Shown here in pieces: positions 1-10,160 of a stretch of DNA of 64,000 nt; positions within the stretch are counted from its first letter, which is position 1, and each line of letters begins with the position of its first letter. The notes beneath the pieces were generated by a model. That model was not told the origin of the DNA. It made no database searches and saw nothing but the letters and a program-made list of their open reading frames with translations. Source of the stretch: Paucibacter sp. Y2R2-4 (GTDB lineage: Bacteria; Pseudomonadota; Gammaproteobacteria; Burkholderiales; Burkholderiaceae_C); NCBI RefSeq assembly GCF_025717535.1, contig NZ_JAJIRO010000001.1, positions 434,001 to 498,000 of the forward strand, written 5' to 3'. A program made the translations under genes and the position numbers.

Positions 1-931
1 TGTATTGATGATCCGACCAAATCTGCCGCCAGCGGCGCGAACCGGCTTGACCGTTCCAAAGTCCGAGTGCATGACGCATGGCTTGGGTCCAGTGGTGATA
101 GGCACCGGCTGCCACATGGCGCTCCAGATAGTCCAGCCAGACCGACTCCACCTGCTCACGCGATTGCGCCGGATTGGGCGTGCCGAAGAAGCGCCGGTCC
201 CAATCCACCATCTGCCAAGGCTCGTGGTAAGCCTGCCGCCCCACCATCACGCCGTCCACATGCTGCAGCTGCTCAGCGATTTCATCATCCGTCTTGACAC
301 CGCCATTGAGCACGATGGTGAGCTGCGGAAAGTCTCGTTTGAGTTGATGCACCAGTTCATAGCGCAGCGGCGGAATCTCGCGATTCTCTTTGGGAGACAG
401 GCCTTGCAACCAGGCATTGCGGGCATGAACGATGAAGACCTCGCAACCCGCATCGGCGATTTGGCCGACAAAGTCGCGCACAAACTCGTAGCTCTCGATC
501 TTGTCGATGCCAATGCGATGCTTGACGGTGACGGGAATGCTCACCGCATCGCGCATGGCCTTCACGCCATCGGCCACCAGAGTGGGCTCCGCCATCAAAC
601 AAGCACCAAAAGCGCCGCGCTGCACCCGCTCGCTGGGGCAACCGCAATTCAGATTGACCTCGTCATAGCCCCATTGCTCAGCTAGCTTGGCGCAGGCGGC
701 GAGATCGGCCGGCTCGGAGCCGCCCAGCTGAAGCGCGACCGGATGCTCCTCGGAGTTGAAGTCCAAATGACGAGGCTGATCGCCGTGCAGCAGCGCACCG
801 GTCGTCACCATCTCGGTGTACAGCCGGGTCTTTTGAGTCAGGAGGCGATGGAAGAACCGGCAATGTTTGTCGGTCCAATCGAGCATGGGGGCCACCGAGA
901 GGCGCCAGGGGTTGTTCAGATCTTGTCGCAC
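1..931 (-). CDS. dusA: tRNA-dihydrouridine synthase DusA (3' end outside window)
   Basis: FMN-dependent enzyme that reduces uridine to dihydrouridine in the D-loop of tRNA (positions 20/20a in the DusA family), in the cytoplasm. Reading the minus strand gives the family hallmarks: SVAPMLDWTDKHCRFF near the N-terminus, then NLNCGCPSERVQRGAFGACLM with the catalytic Cys in the GACLM segment, VKHRIGID, FIVHARNAWLQGLSPKENRE and VDGVMVGRQAYHEPW. These are DusA-type rather than DusB or DusC-type signatures. The only start in frame before the conserved core is GTG at 931; the ATG at 938 is in another frame and stops at once. No strong ribosome binding site is visible. The frame is open to the window edge, so the C-terminus is missing. 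Family assignment is firm; the start is less certain. Confidence 0.92.
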   Translation of the reverse strand, partial: MRQDLNNPWRLSVAPMLDWTDKHCRFFHRLLTQKTRLYTEMVTTGALLHGDQPRHLDFNSEEHPVALQLGGSEPADLAACAKLAEQWGYDEVNLNCGCPSERVQRGAFGACLMAEPTLVADGVKAMRDAVSIPVTVKHRIGIDKIESYEFVRDFVGQIADAGCEVFIVHARNAWLQGLSPKENREIPPLRYELVHQLKRDFPQLTIVLNGGVKTDDEIAEQLQHVDGVMVGRQAYHEPWQMVDWDRRFFGTPNPAQSREQVESVWLDYLERHVAAGAYHHWTQAMRHALGLWNGQAGSRRWRQIWSDHQY

Positions 932-1000
932 GCCGCCATTATCCCAGGCCCCGCCTTTGCCTCGTGGAGAAGGCGGCAATTCCTGCGGCCAGCGCTGGGT

Positions 1001-4000
1001 TCAGTGGGCTGGCGTGGACGGCAGCTCGGCAAGTAGAGGACGCTCTCGCACCCAACGCTCGAACTCCGGGCCGGGCAAAGGGCGACTGATCAAATAGCCC
1101 TGCGCCTGATTGCAACCCTGTTCGCGCAGAAAAGCCAGTTGCTGCTCGGTTTCCACCCCTTCGGCGATCGTTTCGCAACCCAAGCTGCGCGCCAGACCAA
1201 TGATGGTGGCGACGATGGCGCGGTCATCGGCATCGCTGTGGATGTCGCGCACAAAGGACTGGTCGATCTTGAGCCGGTCCATGCGGAAGCGCTTCAGGTA
1301 GCTCAATGAGGAGTAGCCGGTGCCAAAGTCATCAATGGCGATGCAAACGCCCAGCGCGTGCAACTGATTCATGGCCGCCACCACATCATCGGGATGATCC
1401 ATGGCGATGCCCTCGGTCAGCTCCAACTCCAGACACTCGGGCGGCAGGCCGGTCTCTTGCAGAGTGGATTTCACCATTTCAGGCAAGCCCATCTCGCGGA
1501 ACTGCAGCACCGACAAATTGACCGCCACCAAGGGCAAGGCCAAGCCGGCAGCGCGCCAGGCACAAAGCTGCTGACAGGCGCTGCGCATCACCCAGCTGCC
1601 GATGGCGACGATCAGGCCGCTCTCCTCGGCAATCGGAATGAATTCGGCGGGGCTGATCATCCCAAGTGTCGGGTGCGTCCAACGCAGCAGCACTTCGGCA
1701 CCGCGCAGCTGCCCTTGGGCCAAATCAACTTGCGGCTGATAGACCAGATGCAGCTGCCCAAGCTCCAAGGCTTGACGCAACTCGTTTTCCAGCAAGAGCA
1801 TGCGCGCCGACTGCGACTGCATCTCGGGCGTGAAAAACCGATAGGTGTTGCGTCCGGCATGCTTGGCCCGGTACATGGCGGTATCTGCACACATAGACAA
1901 GCTAGCGTAGCTGTCGCCGTCGCTTGGGAACATCGCAATCCCCAAGGAGCAGCTGACGGCCAAATCATGACTGCCCAGTTGATAGCGCGGCTGGCATGCG
2001 GCCAAGAGTTTGCCCGCCACATGAGCGACGCCATTGGCGTCTGTGTTGGGGCACAGCACCACGAACTCATCACCGCCCACGCGGCTGACCGTGTCCTCCT
2101 CGCGCAGCGCGGCACTGAAGCGGGCGGCCGCCGCGATCAGCAAGGCATCGCCGATGTGGTGCCCGAGTGAATCATTGACGTTCTTGAATCGATCCAGGTC
2201 CAAATAGATCAGCCCCAGCGGCTCGTGGTGCCGGCGCGCATGGTGAATCGCGTTTTGCACCCGGTCTTGCAGCAGCCGCCGATTCGGCAACTGGGTCAAG
2301 GGGTCAAACTCAGCCAGCAAGCGGATGCGCTCCTCGGCTTCCTTGCGCTGACTGATGTCTGTGGCGATGGCCATGTAGTGGCTGACCTCACCTTGGGCAT
2401 TGCGCAGCACACTGATGGACAGCCATTGCGGATAGGTCCCGCCACCCTTGCGACGATTCAAGACCTCACCCGACCATTGGCCCTCGCGCTGAATGGTCTC
2501 CCACATCTGGCGATAAAAGCCTTTGTCTTGACGCCCCGAGGCCAATATGCGGGGATTGCGCCCCAAGGCCTCGGCTTCGGAGAAGCCTGTGACCGTGCTG
2601 AAGGCCTTGTTGACCCGCACCAAGCAGCCCTTGCGGTCGGTGATCATGATCACCTCATTGCCATGCTCGAACACATTGGCGAGCAGTTGCAATTGCATCT
2701 CCGCCCGTTTGCGTTCGATCGCCAGGGCAGTCAAGCGGGCCGCACACTCAATGATGGTGATTTCATAAGGGGCGGGCGCACTCGGCTGCTGACGGTACAT
2801 CGCGAATGTGCCCAGCAAGGGCCCCTCACCCGATCGGATCGGTTCGGACCAACAGGCGGCAAGGCCCGCTTTGGCGGCCAAGTCCGCGTAATCACGCCAA
2901 TACGGATGGTGAGCGATATCCTCAACAATGACGCGCTGCCCGGTGTAGGCTGCCGTGCCACAAGAACCCACGGAAGGACCAATGCTGACGCCATCAATCG
3001 CCTTGTTGTAGAGCGCCGGCAGACTGGGCGCGGCCCCCATCAGCAGGTGCTGGCCTTCCTCATCCAAGAGCAAGATGCTGCACAAGGTGCCGGGCAACAT
3101 GCCCTCGATGCGGTGGATGAAGGCCTCCAGCACCTCGCCCATTGCAGCGGAACTGGTCAACTGCTCCATCATGAAAGCGCGCAGCGCGTCCAAAGCCAAA
3201 ACCTGATCCCGCTGGTACTGAGCCTCGGCCTTGTGTTGCTCGGCTTTGTGCAGCTGCGCCTGCATCTGCGCCAGCCAGCCCAAAACGCTTTGACTCAAGC
3301 GCAAGGGTACCTGGATGGGCTGAGAAAAATCGCCTTGGCCGATGCGCATGATTTGCGCCTGAATCTCCAGCGGGCTGCCGCCCAAGGTCCGCGACAGTGC
3401 CCGATAAACCCATAACAAGGTGCCAAGCAGGCTCAGGGTGATGATGCTGAGCAAGATCCACATCAGCCGGGCGCGCCGCTCGGCGACTTGCACCTGCTGC
3501 AAGGTGCGCCCGTCAATCAAGTGGTAGTAGGCTTGGATGTGGCCCAAAATTTCCGCCTTGGTCTGCAGATAGCTGGCGTCATTGAGCATCAGGCTTGCGC
3601 GCTGGCGTCGCTCGAATTGATCGTCCTGCAAACCGTCCACCATACCGATGGCATGCAACTCAATTTTGGCCAGCTCGTCCGAGCGCTGCTTGGCCTGGGT
3701 GAGATGGTTCAACTCCTCCGGGCTGATGCCTTGCTCACGAATGAGCTCCATCAGAGGCTTGGCAGGCAATTCGGCGGAAGTCGGAGCACCTGATGGCAAA
3801 TCCAACAAGTCCCAGTAAATGCTGCCGATAGGCGCAGGCCTGGGCTTGCGCCCATCGCGGATGGCCAAAACATCCAGATACCGCTGCCGAAACGCAAGAT
3901 CCCCCGTGACCACATAGGTACGCACCATGCGCGTCAGATCATCCGAGGACTGGCGCAATTCTTCGCCGACCTGAACGGTCTGGAAGCGCTGCTCATTGGC

Positions 4001-4159
4001 CCGGTCGACCTGCTTTTCTGACAGCACATAGGCCGCAAACACGCCGAACAACATCAACACCAGCAAGGCCCCAAGGCGCAGCGCTGAGTTAAAGCCATGA
4101 CCGGACATGGCGGACGCGCTTGCAGGCTGACTGATGGCAGATTGGCTGATGGCGGGCAT
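1001..4159 (-). CDS. Membrane GAF-PAS-GGDEF-EAL cyclic-di-GMP signalling protein
   Basis: A cyclic-di-GMP turnover protein of about 1050 residues. From the N-terminus it has a membrane segment (about 25-45), an extracytoplasmic region of about 190 residues, a second membrane segment (about 232-252), a HAMP-like linker, a GAF domain (about 325-485), a PAS domain (about 490-610), a GGDEF domain and an EAL domain (about 785-1040). The GGDEF site is intact (RVGGDEF). The EAL domain has EVL in place of the signature EAL but keeps ELTEG, DDFGTGYSSL, KIDQSFV and EGVE, so phosphodiesterase activity is plausible. Both activities could be present; which dominates cannot be read from sequence. The frame extends to a TTG at 4186, and an ATG at 4105 is a third possible start. 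It stands alone upstream of dusA. Confidence 0.9.
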   Translation of the reverse strand: MPAISQSAISQPASASAMSGHGFNSALRLGALLVLMLFGVFAAYVLSEKQVDRANEQRFQTVQVGEELRQSSDDLTRMVRTYVVTGDLAFRQRYLDVLAIRDGRKPRPAPIGSIYWDLLDLPSGAPTSAELPAKPLMELIREQGISPEELNHLTQAKQRSDELAKIELHAIGMVDGLQDDQFERRQRASLMLNDASYLQTKAEILGHIQAYYHLIDGRTLQQVQVAERRARLMWILLSIITLSLLGTLLWVYRALSRTLGGSPLEIQAQIMRIGQGDFSQPIQVPLRLSQSVLGWLAQMQAQLHKAEQHKAEAQYQRDQVLALDALRAFMMEQLTSSAAMGEVLEAFIHRIEGMLPGTLCSILLLDEEGQHLLMGAAPSLPALYNKAIDGVSIGPSVGSCGTAAYTGQRVIVEDIAHHPYWRDYADLAAKAGLAACWSEPIRSGEGPLLGTFAMYRQQPSAPAPYEITIIECAARLTALAIERKRAEMQLQLLANVFEHGNEVIMITDRKGCLVRVNKAFSTVTGFSEAEALGRNPRILASGRQDKGFYRQMWETIQREGQWSGEVLNRRKGGGTYPQWLSISVLRNAQGEVSHYMAIATDISQRKEAEERIRLLAEFDPLTQLPNRRLLQDRVQNAIHHARRHHEPLGLIYLDLDRFKNVNDSLGHHIGDALLIAAAARFSAALREEDTVSRVGGDEFVVLCPNTDANGVAHVAGKLLAACQPRYQLGSHDLAVSCSLGIAMFPSDGDSYASLSMCADTAMYRAKHAGRNTYRFFTPEMQSQSARMLLLENELRQALELGQLHLVYQPQVDLAQGQLRGAEVLLRWTHPTLGMISPAEFIPIAEESGLIVAIGSWVMRSACQQLCAWRAAGLALPLVAVNLSVLQFREMGLPEMVKSTLQETGLPPECLELELTEGIAMDHPDDVVAAMNQLHALGVCIAIDDFGTGYSSLSYLKRFRMDRLKIDQSFVRDIHSDADDRAIVATIIGLARSLGCETIAEGVETEQQLAFLREQGCNQAQGYLISRPLPGPEFERWVRERPLLAELPSTPAH

Positions 4160-4237
4160 CGTGGTGCAGGCTGCGGGATGCAGCAATGGGCACTTCAGAC
4201 CATCATAGTCCTGGGCCAGCAGCGGGGAAATGACAAG

Positions 4238-4259
4238 CTGGGCCGCTTTATCGGCCCAG
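4238..4259 (-). terminator. Hairpin downstream of fhs, possible terminator
   Basis: Perfect 8-bp stem (CTGGGCCG / CGGCCCAG) with a 6-nt loop, about 50 nt after the fhs stop on the minus strand. The following bases are only modestly T-rich, so termination is not certain. Confidence 0.4.
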
Positions 4260-4306
4260 TGTCTTGGACCCCACGGGCGCCATCCCCGCCCGGGGCGCAG
4301 GCCCGT

Positions 4307-5983
4307 TCAGAACAAACCGCTGATGCGCCCGGTCGAATCCACATCAATCCGTTCCGCGGAGGGCACTTTGGGCAGGCCCGGCATGGTCATGATGTCTCCG
4401 CAGATGGCCACAATAAACTCAGCGCCCGCTGCCAGTCGCACCTCGCGCACGCGCAAGACATGACCCTCAGGCGCTCCGCGCAAAGTGGCATCGCTGCTGA
4501 AGGAATACTGCGTCTTGGCGATGCAGACCGGCAGCTGGCCCCAGCCAGCGTTCTGCCATTCCTGCAACTGGGCGGCGGCCTTGGGCTCGAACACCACCTC
4601 GCCAGCACGGTAAATCTTGCTGGCGATGGCGCGGATCTTGTCGGCCAGCGGCGGCTCATCGGCATAAATGCTGGGCGCACGCGCCCCGCCCTGCTCGCAC
4701 TGCACCACCACCGCGCGGGCCAATTCGGCCGCACCCGCACCACCTTCGGCCCAATGTGTGGCCAACACGCAGCGCACACTGCGTTGCTGACAATAGGCCT
4801 CGATCAGGGCGATCTCCTCGACCGTGTCGGCATCGAAGCGGTTGATGGAAACGATGGCTGGCAAGCCGTAGTGTTGCTGCACGTTTTCGATGTGGCGACC
4901 GAGGTTGGCCAAGCCAGTCTGCAGCGCATCGATGGTGTCGCTGCCAGGCTTTTTGGCATCCGCCCCGCCGTGGTACTTGAGCGCCCGCACGGTGGCGACG
5001 ATGACGGCGCAGCTGGGCTGCAAGCCCGCCTTGCGGCACTTGATGTTCATGAACTTCTCGGCGCCCAGATCGGCGCCGAAACCAGCCTCGGTGACCACAT
5101 AGTCGGCCAGCTTGAGGGCCGTCTGAGTGGCGATCACCGAGTTACAGCCATGGGCGATATTGGCAAAAGGACCGCCATGGACAAAGGCAAGATTGCCCTC
5201 CAGGGTCTGCACCAGATTTGGCGCCAGCGCATCTTTGAGCAAGGCGGCCATGGCGCCATCGGCCTTGAGCTCGCGGGCGGTGACGGGGCGCTTGTCTGCG
5301 GTGCTGCCGATGACGATATTGCCCAGGCGCCGCTTCAAGTCCTCCAGCGAAGTCGCTAAACAGAGGATGGCCATGACCTCGGAGGCCACCACGATGTCGA
5401 AGCCATCTTGGCGCGGGTAGCCGTTGCCGGGGCCGCCCAGTGCGACGGTGATGTCGCGCAGCGCCCGGTCATTCATGTCCACCACCCGCCGCCAAGTGAT
5501 GCGGCGCACATCGATGCCGAGTGCATTGCCGTGGTGGATGTGGTTGTCGATCAGAGCAGCCAGCAGGTTGTTGGCCAGGGCGATGGCGTGGAAGTCGCCG
5601 GTGAAGTGGAGGTTGATGTCCTCCATGGGCACGATCTGTGCGCGGCCACCTCCGGCCGCGCCGCCCTTCATGCCGAAGCAAGGTCCCAGCGAGGGCTCGC
5701 GCAGACAGATCATGGCCTTCTTACCGATGTAGTTCAGCCCGTCGCCCAGGCCCACCGTGGTGGTGGTCTTGCCCTCGCCCGGCGGTGTCGGCGAGATGGC
5801 GGTCACCAAGATCAAATGCCCGTTCGGGCGACTCTGCAAACGCTCGACCTCGCTCAGACTCAGCTTCGCTTTGAAGTGCCCGAAGGGACTCAAGGCCTCC
5901 TCCTGCAGGTCCAGCGTTTGACTGGCCAAGGGGAGAATCTTCTTCAGGGTCGCGGCCTGGGCAATCTCGATGTCGGTGGGCAT
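4307..5983 (-). CDS. fhs: Formate--tetrahydrofolate ligase
   Basis: ATP-dependent enzyme making 10-formyl-tetrahydrofolate from formate and THF in one-carbon metabolism. The 558-residue length matches the family. The P-loop is visible as [14 protein letters not shown] near residue 70, followed by [20 protein letters not shown], and near the C-terminus [19 protein letters not shown]-like residues and GLF at the end. I place the start at ATG 5983 (MPTDIEIAQ). The open frame continues 22 codons further to 6049, but that extension runs through the terminator of the upstream gene (6014-6044) and does not resemble the family. It is transcribed alone between that terminator and a hairpin at 4238-4259. 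Confidence 0.96.
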   Translation of the reverse strand: MPTDIEIAQAATLKKILPLASQTLDLQEEALSPFGHFKAKLSLSEVERLQSRPNGHLILVTAISPTPPGEGKTTTTVGLGDGLNYIGKKAMICLREPSLGPCFGMKGGAAGGGRAQIVPMEDINLHFTGDFHAIALANNLLAALIDNHIHHGNALGIDVRRITWRRVVDMNDRALRDITVALGGPGNGYPRQDGFDIVVASEVMAILCLATSLEDLKRRLGNIVIGSTADKRPVTARELKADGAMAALLKDALAPNLVQTLEGNLAFVHGGPFANIAHGCNSVIATQTALKLADYVVTEAGFGADLGAEKFMNIKCRKAGLQPSCAVIVATVRALKYHGGADAKKPGSDTIDALQTGLANLGRHIENVQQHYGLPAIVSINRFDADTVEEIALIEAYCQQRSVRCVLATHWAEGGAGAAELARAVVVQCEQGGARAPSIYADEPPLADKIRAIASKIYRAGEVVFEPKAAAQLQEWQNAGWGQLPVCIAKTQYSFSSDATLRGAPEGHVLRVREVRLAAGAEFIVAICGDIMTMPGLPKVPSAERIDVDSTGRISGLF

Positions 5984-6013
5984 CAGGGCATCCTCATGGA
6001 ATGGTTGCGGATG

Positions 6014-6044
6014 AAAAAACGGCAAGGTCCGGTAAGACCTTGCC
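6014..6044 (-). terminator. Rho-independent terminator after the HIBCH-like gene
   Basis: Minus-strand stem of 9 bp (GGCAAGGTC / GACCTTGCC, 6-nt loop) followed by G and six Ts. It lies 36 nt past the stop of the 6080-7198 gene and closes the long rimP-to-HIBCH transcription unit. It also argues against the upstream-extended start of fhs. Confidence 0.9.
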
Positions 6045-6079
6045 GTCATTATGGGGTGCCGCTGAGCTCAGCTTTAGGC

Positions 6080-7198
6080 CTACTTCAGATCCCGCAGCGG
6101 ATGCGAATCTGCGGCCCAAGGCGAGGCGAAAAATGCCAACACTTCTTCGCGGCTGACGTCTTCGATGCGGGCCGGGTTCCAGCGCGGCGCATGGTCTTTG
6201 TCGACAGCCAAAGCACGAATGCCTTCCACCGTTTCACTCTGCTCGGCCGGACGCAGATGAAAGCAGTGGTGCACGATATCGCGCTCCATGCGCAGGTCTT
6301 CGGCCAAGCTGAGCTTGCGGGCGCGGCGCAGTTGCTCCAGCGTTACGGCCATCATCAAGGGCGAGCGCTTCTTCAATGTGGCCAATTGATGCTGAGCCCA
6401 TTCATCATCAGCACTGGCCAGCGAGGTCATGATGGCTGCCACATCGGCATGCGCAAAGTGACGATCGATACGGCTGCGCAGGCTGACATGGTCTGCTGCA
6501 GGGGCCAGATCCACATGCTCCATCACCGTGGCGACCACATGCTCGGCACTCGACTGCTCGCCTTGCTTGAAGGCCTCGATCAAGGCCGGCATGGCGGAGC
6601 TTTGAACATACACGTCGCCCAAGCTCAGCTCGATCGCATCGCCGGCGCCGATGGGCTGACCCGTCAAGGCCAGCCATTCACCGACATGACCCGGGCATTG
6701 GCTGAGGAAGTAGCCACCTCCCACATCGGGGAACAGCCCAATATGAGTTTCAGGCATGGCCAGCTTGGAATGATCGGTCAGCACACGTAACTTCGCACCT
6801 TGGCTGATGCCCATGCCGCCCCCCATCACCACACCGTCCATCAAGGCGATATAGGGTTTGGCGTAGTTGTGAATCAGGTGATTGAGCGCGTATTCCTCGG
6901 TGAAGAAGTCGCCCAAAGACGCGTCGCCGGCCAAGGCCGCACGATGGAAAAAGCGAATATCGCCGCCAGCACAAAACGCCGCCGGCTTGCCTGGGCGCCC
7001 AGCCCCCATGACCACCACCGCTTCGATAGCTGGCGTGCTGGCCCAATGCAAAAGCAAGCTGCTCAGATCGCGAATCATGGGCAGGGACAGGGCGTTCAAG
7101 GCCTCGGGCCGATTCAAGGTGATCAGACCCAGGCAACCGTTGACCTCGGCCACGATCTGGCCGCCAGAACACAAAGCAGGAATCAAGGGGGGCGTCAT
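6080..7198 (-). CDS. Enoyl-CoA hydratase/isomerase family protein, 3-hydroxyisobutyryl-CoA hydrolase type
   Basis: Crotonase-fold protein of 372 residues, the usual length of 3-hydroxyisobutyryl-CoA hydrolases (valine breakdown). Visible signatures are the oxyanion-hole segments AFCAGGDI (about 74-81) and DGVVMGGGMGIS (about 121-132), and the MPETHIGLFPDVGGGYFL block (about 149-166) characteristic of the HIBCH branch, which carries the catalytic Glu and Asp. Its ATG overlaps the stop of the upstream DMT exporter gene (ATGA), so the two are translationally coupled. It is the last gene before the terminator at 6014-6044. A related branched-chain acyl-CoA substrate cannot be excluded. Confidence 0.9.
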   Translation of the reverse strand: MTPPLIPALCSGGQIVAEVNGCLGLITLNRPEALNALSLPMIRDLSSLLLHWASTPAIEAVVVMGAGRPGKPAAFCAGGDIRFFHRAALAGDASLGDFFTEEYALNHLIHNYAKPYIALMDGVVMGGGMGISQGAKLRVLTDHSKLAMPETHIGLFPDVGGGYFLSQCPGHVGEWLALTGQPIGAGDAIELSLGDVYVQSSAMPALIEAFKQGEQSSAEHVVATVMEHVDLAPAADHVSLRSRIDRHFAHADVAAIMTSLASADDEWAQHQLATLKKRSPLMMAVTLEQLRRARKLSLAEDLRMERDIVHHCFHLRPAEQSETVEGIRALAVDKDHAPRWNPARIEDVSREEVLAFFASPWAADSHPLRDLK

Positions 7199-8190
7199 GC
7201 CTCTCTCCGCGAAGTTTGAGTTGTTGAATTGGTATCGAGCGCGGCCGGCTGGCGGCTTTCAGCCCGCCATCCTAATAGCTCATTCGCGATCAAGGCCAGC
7301 AGGACCAGTGAACCGCCAAGCATAGCGGCAGAAGACGGTGTCTCGCCGCCCCAGACCCAGGCCCACAAGACACCGAGCACCACTTCCAACTGGCCCAGCA
7401 AGGCCAGTTCAGGGCCGATCAAGACGCGGCTCAGCCGCACTACCAGCAGGCAGGGGATCGCTAGTTGAAACACACCCAAGCCAGCCAGCAATGCCAGATC
7501 ATGCCCATTGGCCTGCATGGGCCAGGCCAGGGGCAACATGAGCGCGGTGGAGATCAGCGCGCCGAACAGCACAGCCAAGGGCATGTCGTCTACCGCGGAG
7601 CGAAGCTGAGTTTGCGCTTCGCTCGGCTCTGGCGCCGTGGAACTGAGATGCCCCACATGCTGAAGCACGCACCAATTCACCGCCGCGGCCATGGGCACAC
7701 CCAGCGCCACCAAAATACCGAGCACGCCGGACGCGCTCGCGATGGAGGCATCGTTGGACGCCGCCATCTCATGGCCAAACATCCAGGCGATCCCGATGCT
7801 GGCCAAGGCGATCGCCCACCAGGTGCGCGCCGGCATCTGATGCTTGAGCGCCAAACGCGACAGCAGTGCCGTCAGCAAAGGCCCCAAAGCCATGGTGACC
7901 AAGACATTGGCCACCGTGGTCAGCGTCAATGCCACCATGAAAGCCGTGAACATTACTGCCCAGCAAAGGCCTGACACCCACACCAAAGCGGGTGCCGAAC
8001 GCAATTGCGACCACAGGGCAGGCCCGCGCAGCCAATACAAGCCCAGCAGCAAAGCCAAGGCATTGAATCCGCTGCGCCAGAAAGTCAGCTCAAAGCCCCG
8101 CGCCGCTTCCAGATGACGCGTCACCACGCCTGCTGTACTCCACAGCAGGGTGACCAGCAGCATCAAAAAGACAGCCTTGCGATGGGTCAT
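7195..8190 (-). CDS. DMT-superfamily (EamA) transporter
   Basis: Inner-membrane drug/metabolite exporter-like protein, 331 residues, with about ten hydrophobic segments in two EamA repeats. The first runs from AVFLMLLVTLLWSTAGVV and ends with TVANVLVTMALGPLLTALLSR-type helices. The second ends with LLGQLEVVLGVLWAWVWGGE. The substrate is unknown. The frame opens at a TTG at 8199, but ATG 8190 (MTHRKAVFL) is the better start. No good ribosome binding site precedes it, which fits coupling or low expression behind typA. Its stop overlaps the start of the HIBCH-like gene by four bases. Confidence 0.88.
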   Translation of the reverse strand: MTHRKAVFLMLLVTLLWSTAGVVTRHLEAARGFELTFWRSGFNALALLLGLYWLRGPALWSQLRSAPALVWVSGLCWAVMFTAFMVALTLTTVANVLVTMALGPLLTALLSRLALKHQMPARTWWAIALASIGIAWMFGHEMAASNDASIASASGVLGILVALGVPMAAAVNWCVLQHVGHLSSTAPEPSEAQTQLRSAVDDMPLAVLFGALISTALMLPLAWPMQANGHDLALLAGLGVFQLAIPCLLVVRLSRVLIGPELALLGQLEVVLGVLWAWVWGGETPSSAAMLGGSLVLLALIANELLGWRAESRQPAALDTNSTTQTSRREA

Positions 8191-8205
8191 GCTCAGCAAA
8201 TGAGA

Positions 8206-8299
8206 GCGGCCCCAAGGGGGCCGCGGGCGTCCAACTGATTAGAGCCTTCCTCTTGGAGGGAGGCTGGAGGGAGCCAAACACAGCGCGCAGCAAGCGCGC
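8206..8299 (-). other. Three consecutive hairpins between typA and the DMT gene
   Basis: The 110-nt minus-strand spacer holds three stem-loops: 8283-8299 (GCGCGC, 5-nt loop), 8243-8265 (10 bp with one G-T pair, 3-nt loop) and 8206-8224 (GCGGCCCC, 3-nt loop). None has a T-tract. They may stabilise the typA 3' end or attenuate readthrough into the exporter gene; the last one ends 16 nt before its ATG. Confidence 0.55.
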
Positions 8300-8310
8300 G
8301 TAGCAAAGCT

Positions 8311-10134
8311 TTAGCTGCGCGACGCGCGCTTGCGCTCGTTCTCCGACAGGTGACGCTTACGCAGACGCACGCTCTTCGGCGTGATTTCGACCAACTCGTC
8401 GTCGTCAATGAAGTCGACGCCGTATTCCAAGGTCAGGTCGATCGGAGGCGTGATCTTGATCGCGTCTTCCTTGCCGCTAACGCGGAAGTTGGTCAGCTGC
8501 TTGGTGCGGGTGGCGTTAACCACCAGATCGTTGTCGCGGCTGTGGATGCCGACGATCATGCCTTCATACACCGGGTCATTCGGCTTCACGAACATGCGGC
8601 CGCGATCATCCAGCTTGCCCAGCGCGTAGGTGAAGATTTCGCCATCGTCCATGGAGATCAGCACGCCGTTCTTACGGCCGCCGATTTCACCCTTGTGGGC
8701 TTCGTAGCCGTCGAAGATCGACGAGATCAGGCCGGAACCACGGGTCAAGTTCATGAACTCGTTGGAGAAACCGATCAGGCCACGAGCCGGAATGCGGTAC
8801 TCCAGGCGCACGCGACCATGGCCGTCCGGCTCCATATTCAGCATTTCGCCCTTGCGCAGACCCAGGGCCTGCATCACGCCACCTTGGTGGATTTCTTCCA
8901 CGTCGGCCGTCACCAGTTCCATTGGCTCGCACTTCACGCCGTCGATGTCTTGGAACATCACGCGCGGCTTGGACACAGCCAGCTCATAGCCTTCACGGCG
9001 CATGTTTTCCAACAGGATGGTCAGGTGCAATTCACCACGACCACACACTTCAAAGATACCGTCTTCGTCGGTTTCCTTCACGCGCAGAGCCACGTTGTGC
9101 TGCAGTTCTTTTTGCAGACGGTCCCAGATTTGGCGGCTGGTGACGAACTTGCCTTCACGGCCGGCCAGGGGCGAGGTGTTGACGCAGAAGTTCATGGTCA
9201 GCGTCGGCTCGTCCACCTTCAGCATGGGCAGCGGGCTGGGGTTGGCTTGGTCGGTGACGGTCACGCCGATACCGATGTCCTCGATACCGTTGATCAGCAC
9301 GATGTTGCCGGGGCCGGCTTCGGTCACTTGCACGCGGTCCAGACCTTGGAAGGTCAGCACTTGGTTGATACGGCCATTGATGGACTTGCCGTCCGGGCCT
9401 TCCATCACTGCGACTTGCATGCCAGGCTTGATGGTGCCTTGGCTGATACGGCCCACGCCGATACGGCCGACGAAGGTCGAGAAGTCCAGCGCCGAGATTT
9501 GCAGCTGCAGCGGAGCAGCCGGGTCACCCGACTGGGCCGGCACATGCTTCAGCACGGTGTTGAACAGGGCGGACATGTCCGGGCCCCACTGCTCACCGGG
9601 CGTGCCCTCTTCGAGCGAGGTCCAGCCGTTGATGCCCGAGGCGTACACCACCGGGAAGTCGAGTTGCTCGTCGGTCGCGCCCAGCTTGTCGAACAGGTCG
9701 AAAGCGGCGTTGATGACGGCGTCAGGCTTGGCACCCGGCTTGTCGACCTTGTTGACCACCACGATAGGCTTCAGACCCAGGGCCAAGGCCTTCTTGGTCA
9801 CGAAGCGAGTCTGAGGCATCGGGCCTTCTTGCGCATCGATCAGCAGCACCACACCGTCCACCATGGACAAGGCGCGCTCGACTTCACCGCCGAAGTCCGC
9901 GTGGCCCGGGGTGTCGACGATGTTGATGTGAGTGCCTTCCCAAGACACGGCGCAGTTCTTGGCCAAGATCGTGATGCCGCGCTCACGTTCGATGGCGTTG
10001 TTGTCCATCACTGTGTCGACGACTTTTTCGTGGTCGGCGAAGGTGCCGCTTTGACGCAGCAATTGGTCGACCATGGTGGTTTTGCCATGGTCAACGTGGG
10101 CGATGATGGCGATGTTACGAATCTGCTTGCTCAT
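8311..10134 (-). CDS. typA: Ribosome-associated translational GTPase TypA/BipA
   Basis: Translation-factor GTPase that binds the 70S ribosome and supports ribosome assembly and stress or cold adaptation. At 607 residues it is full length. G1 is AHVDHGKTT (residues 12-20), G2 lies around RERGITI, G3 is [14 protein letters not shown] and G4 is NKVDKPGA. The later EF-G-like domains include [16 protein letters not shown] and the BipA C-terminal domain ending [35 protein letters not shown]. It begins 26 bp after the truB stop and is part of the rimP-nusA-infB-rbfA-truB run. Confidence 0.98.
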   Translation of the reverse strand: MSKQIRNIAIIAHVDHGKTTMVDQLLRQSGTFADHEKVVDTVMDNNAIERERGITILAKNCAVSWEGTHINIVDTPGHADFGGEVERALSMVDGVVLLIDAQEGPMPQTRFVTKKALALGLKPIVVVNKVDKPGAKPDAVINAAFDLFDKLGATDEQLDFPVVYASGINGWTSLEEGTPGEQWGPDMSALFNTVLKHVPAQSGDPAAPLQLQISALDFSTFVGRIGVGRISQGTIKPGMQVAVMEGPDGKSINGRINQVLTFQGLDRVQVTEAGPGNIVLINGIEDIGIGVTVTDQANPSPLPMLKVDEPTLTMNFCVNTSPLAGREGKFVTSRQIWDRLQKELQHNVALRVKETDEDGIFEVCGRGELHLTILLENMRREGYELAVSKPRVMFQDIDGVKCEPMELVTADVEEIHQGGVMQALGLRKGEMLNMEPDGHGRVRLEYRIPARGLIGFSNEFMNLTRGSGLISSIFDGYEAHKGEIGGRKNGVLISMDDGEIFTYALGKLDDRGRMFVKPNDPVYEGMIVGIHSRDNDLVVNATRTKQLTNFRVSGKEDAIKITPPIDLTLEYGVDFIDDDELVEITPKSVRLRKRHLSENERKRASRS

Positions 10135-10160
10135 ACGACACTTTCAAAAAATTCTGGACT

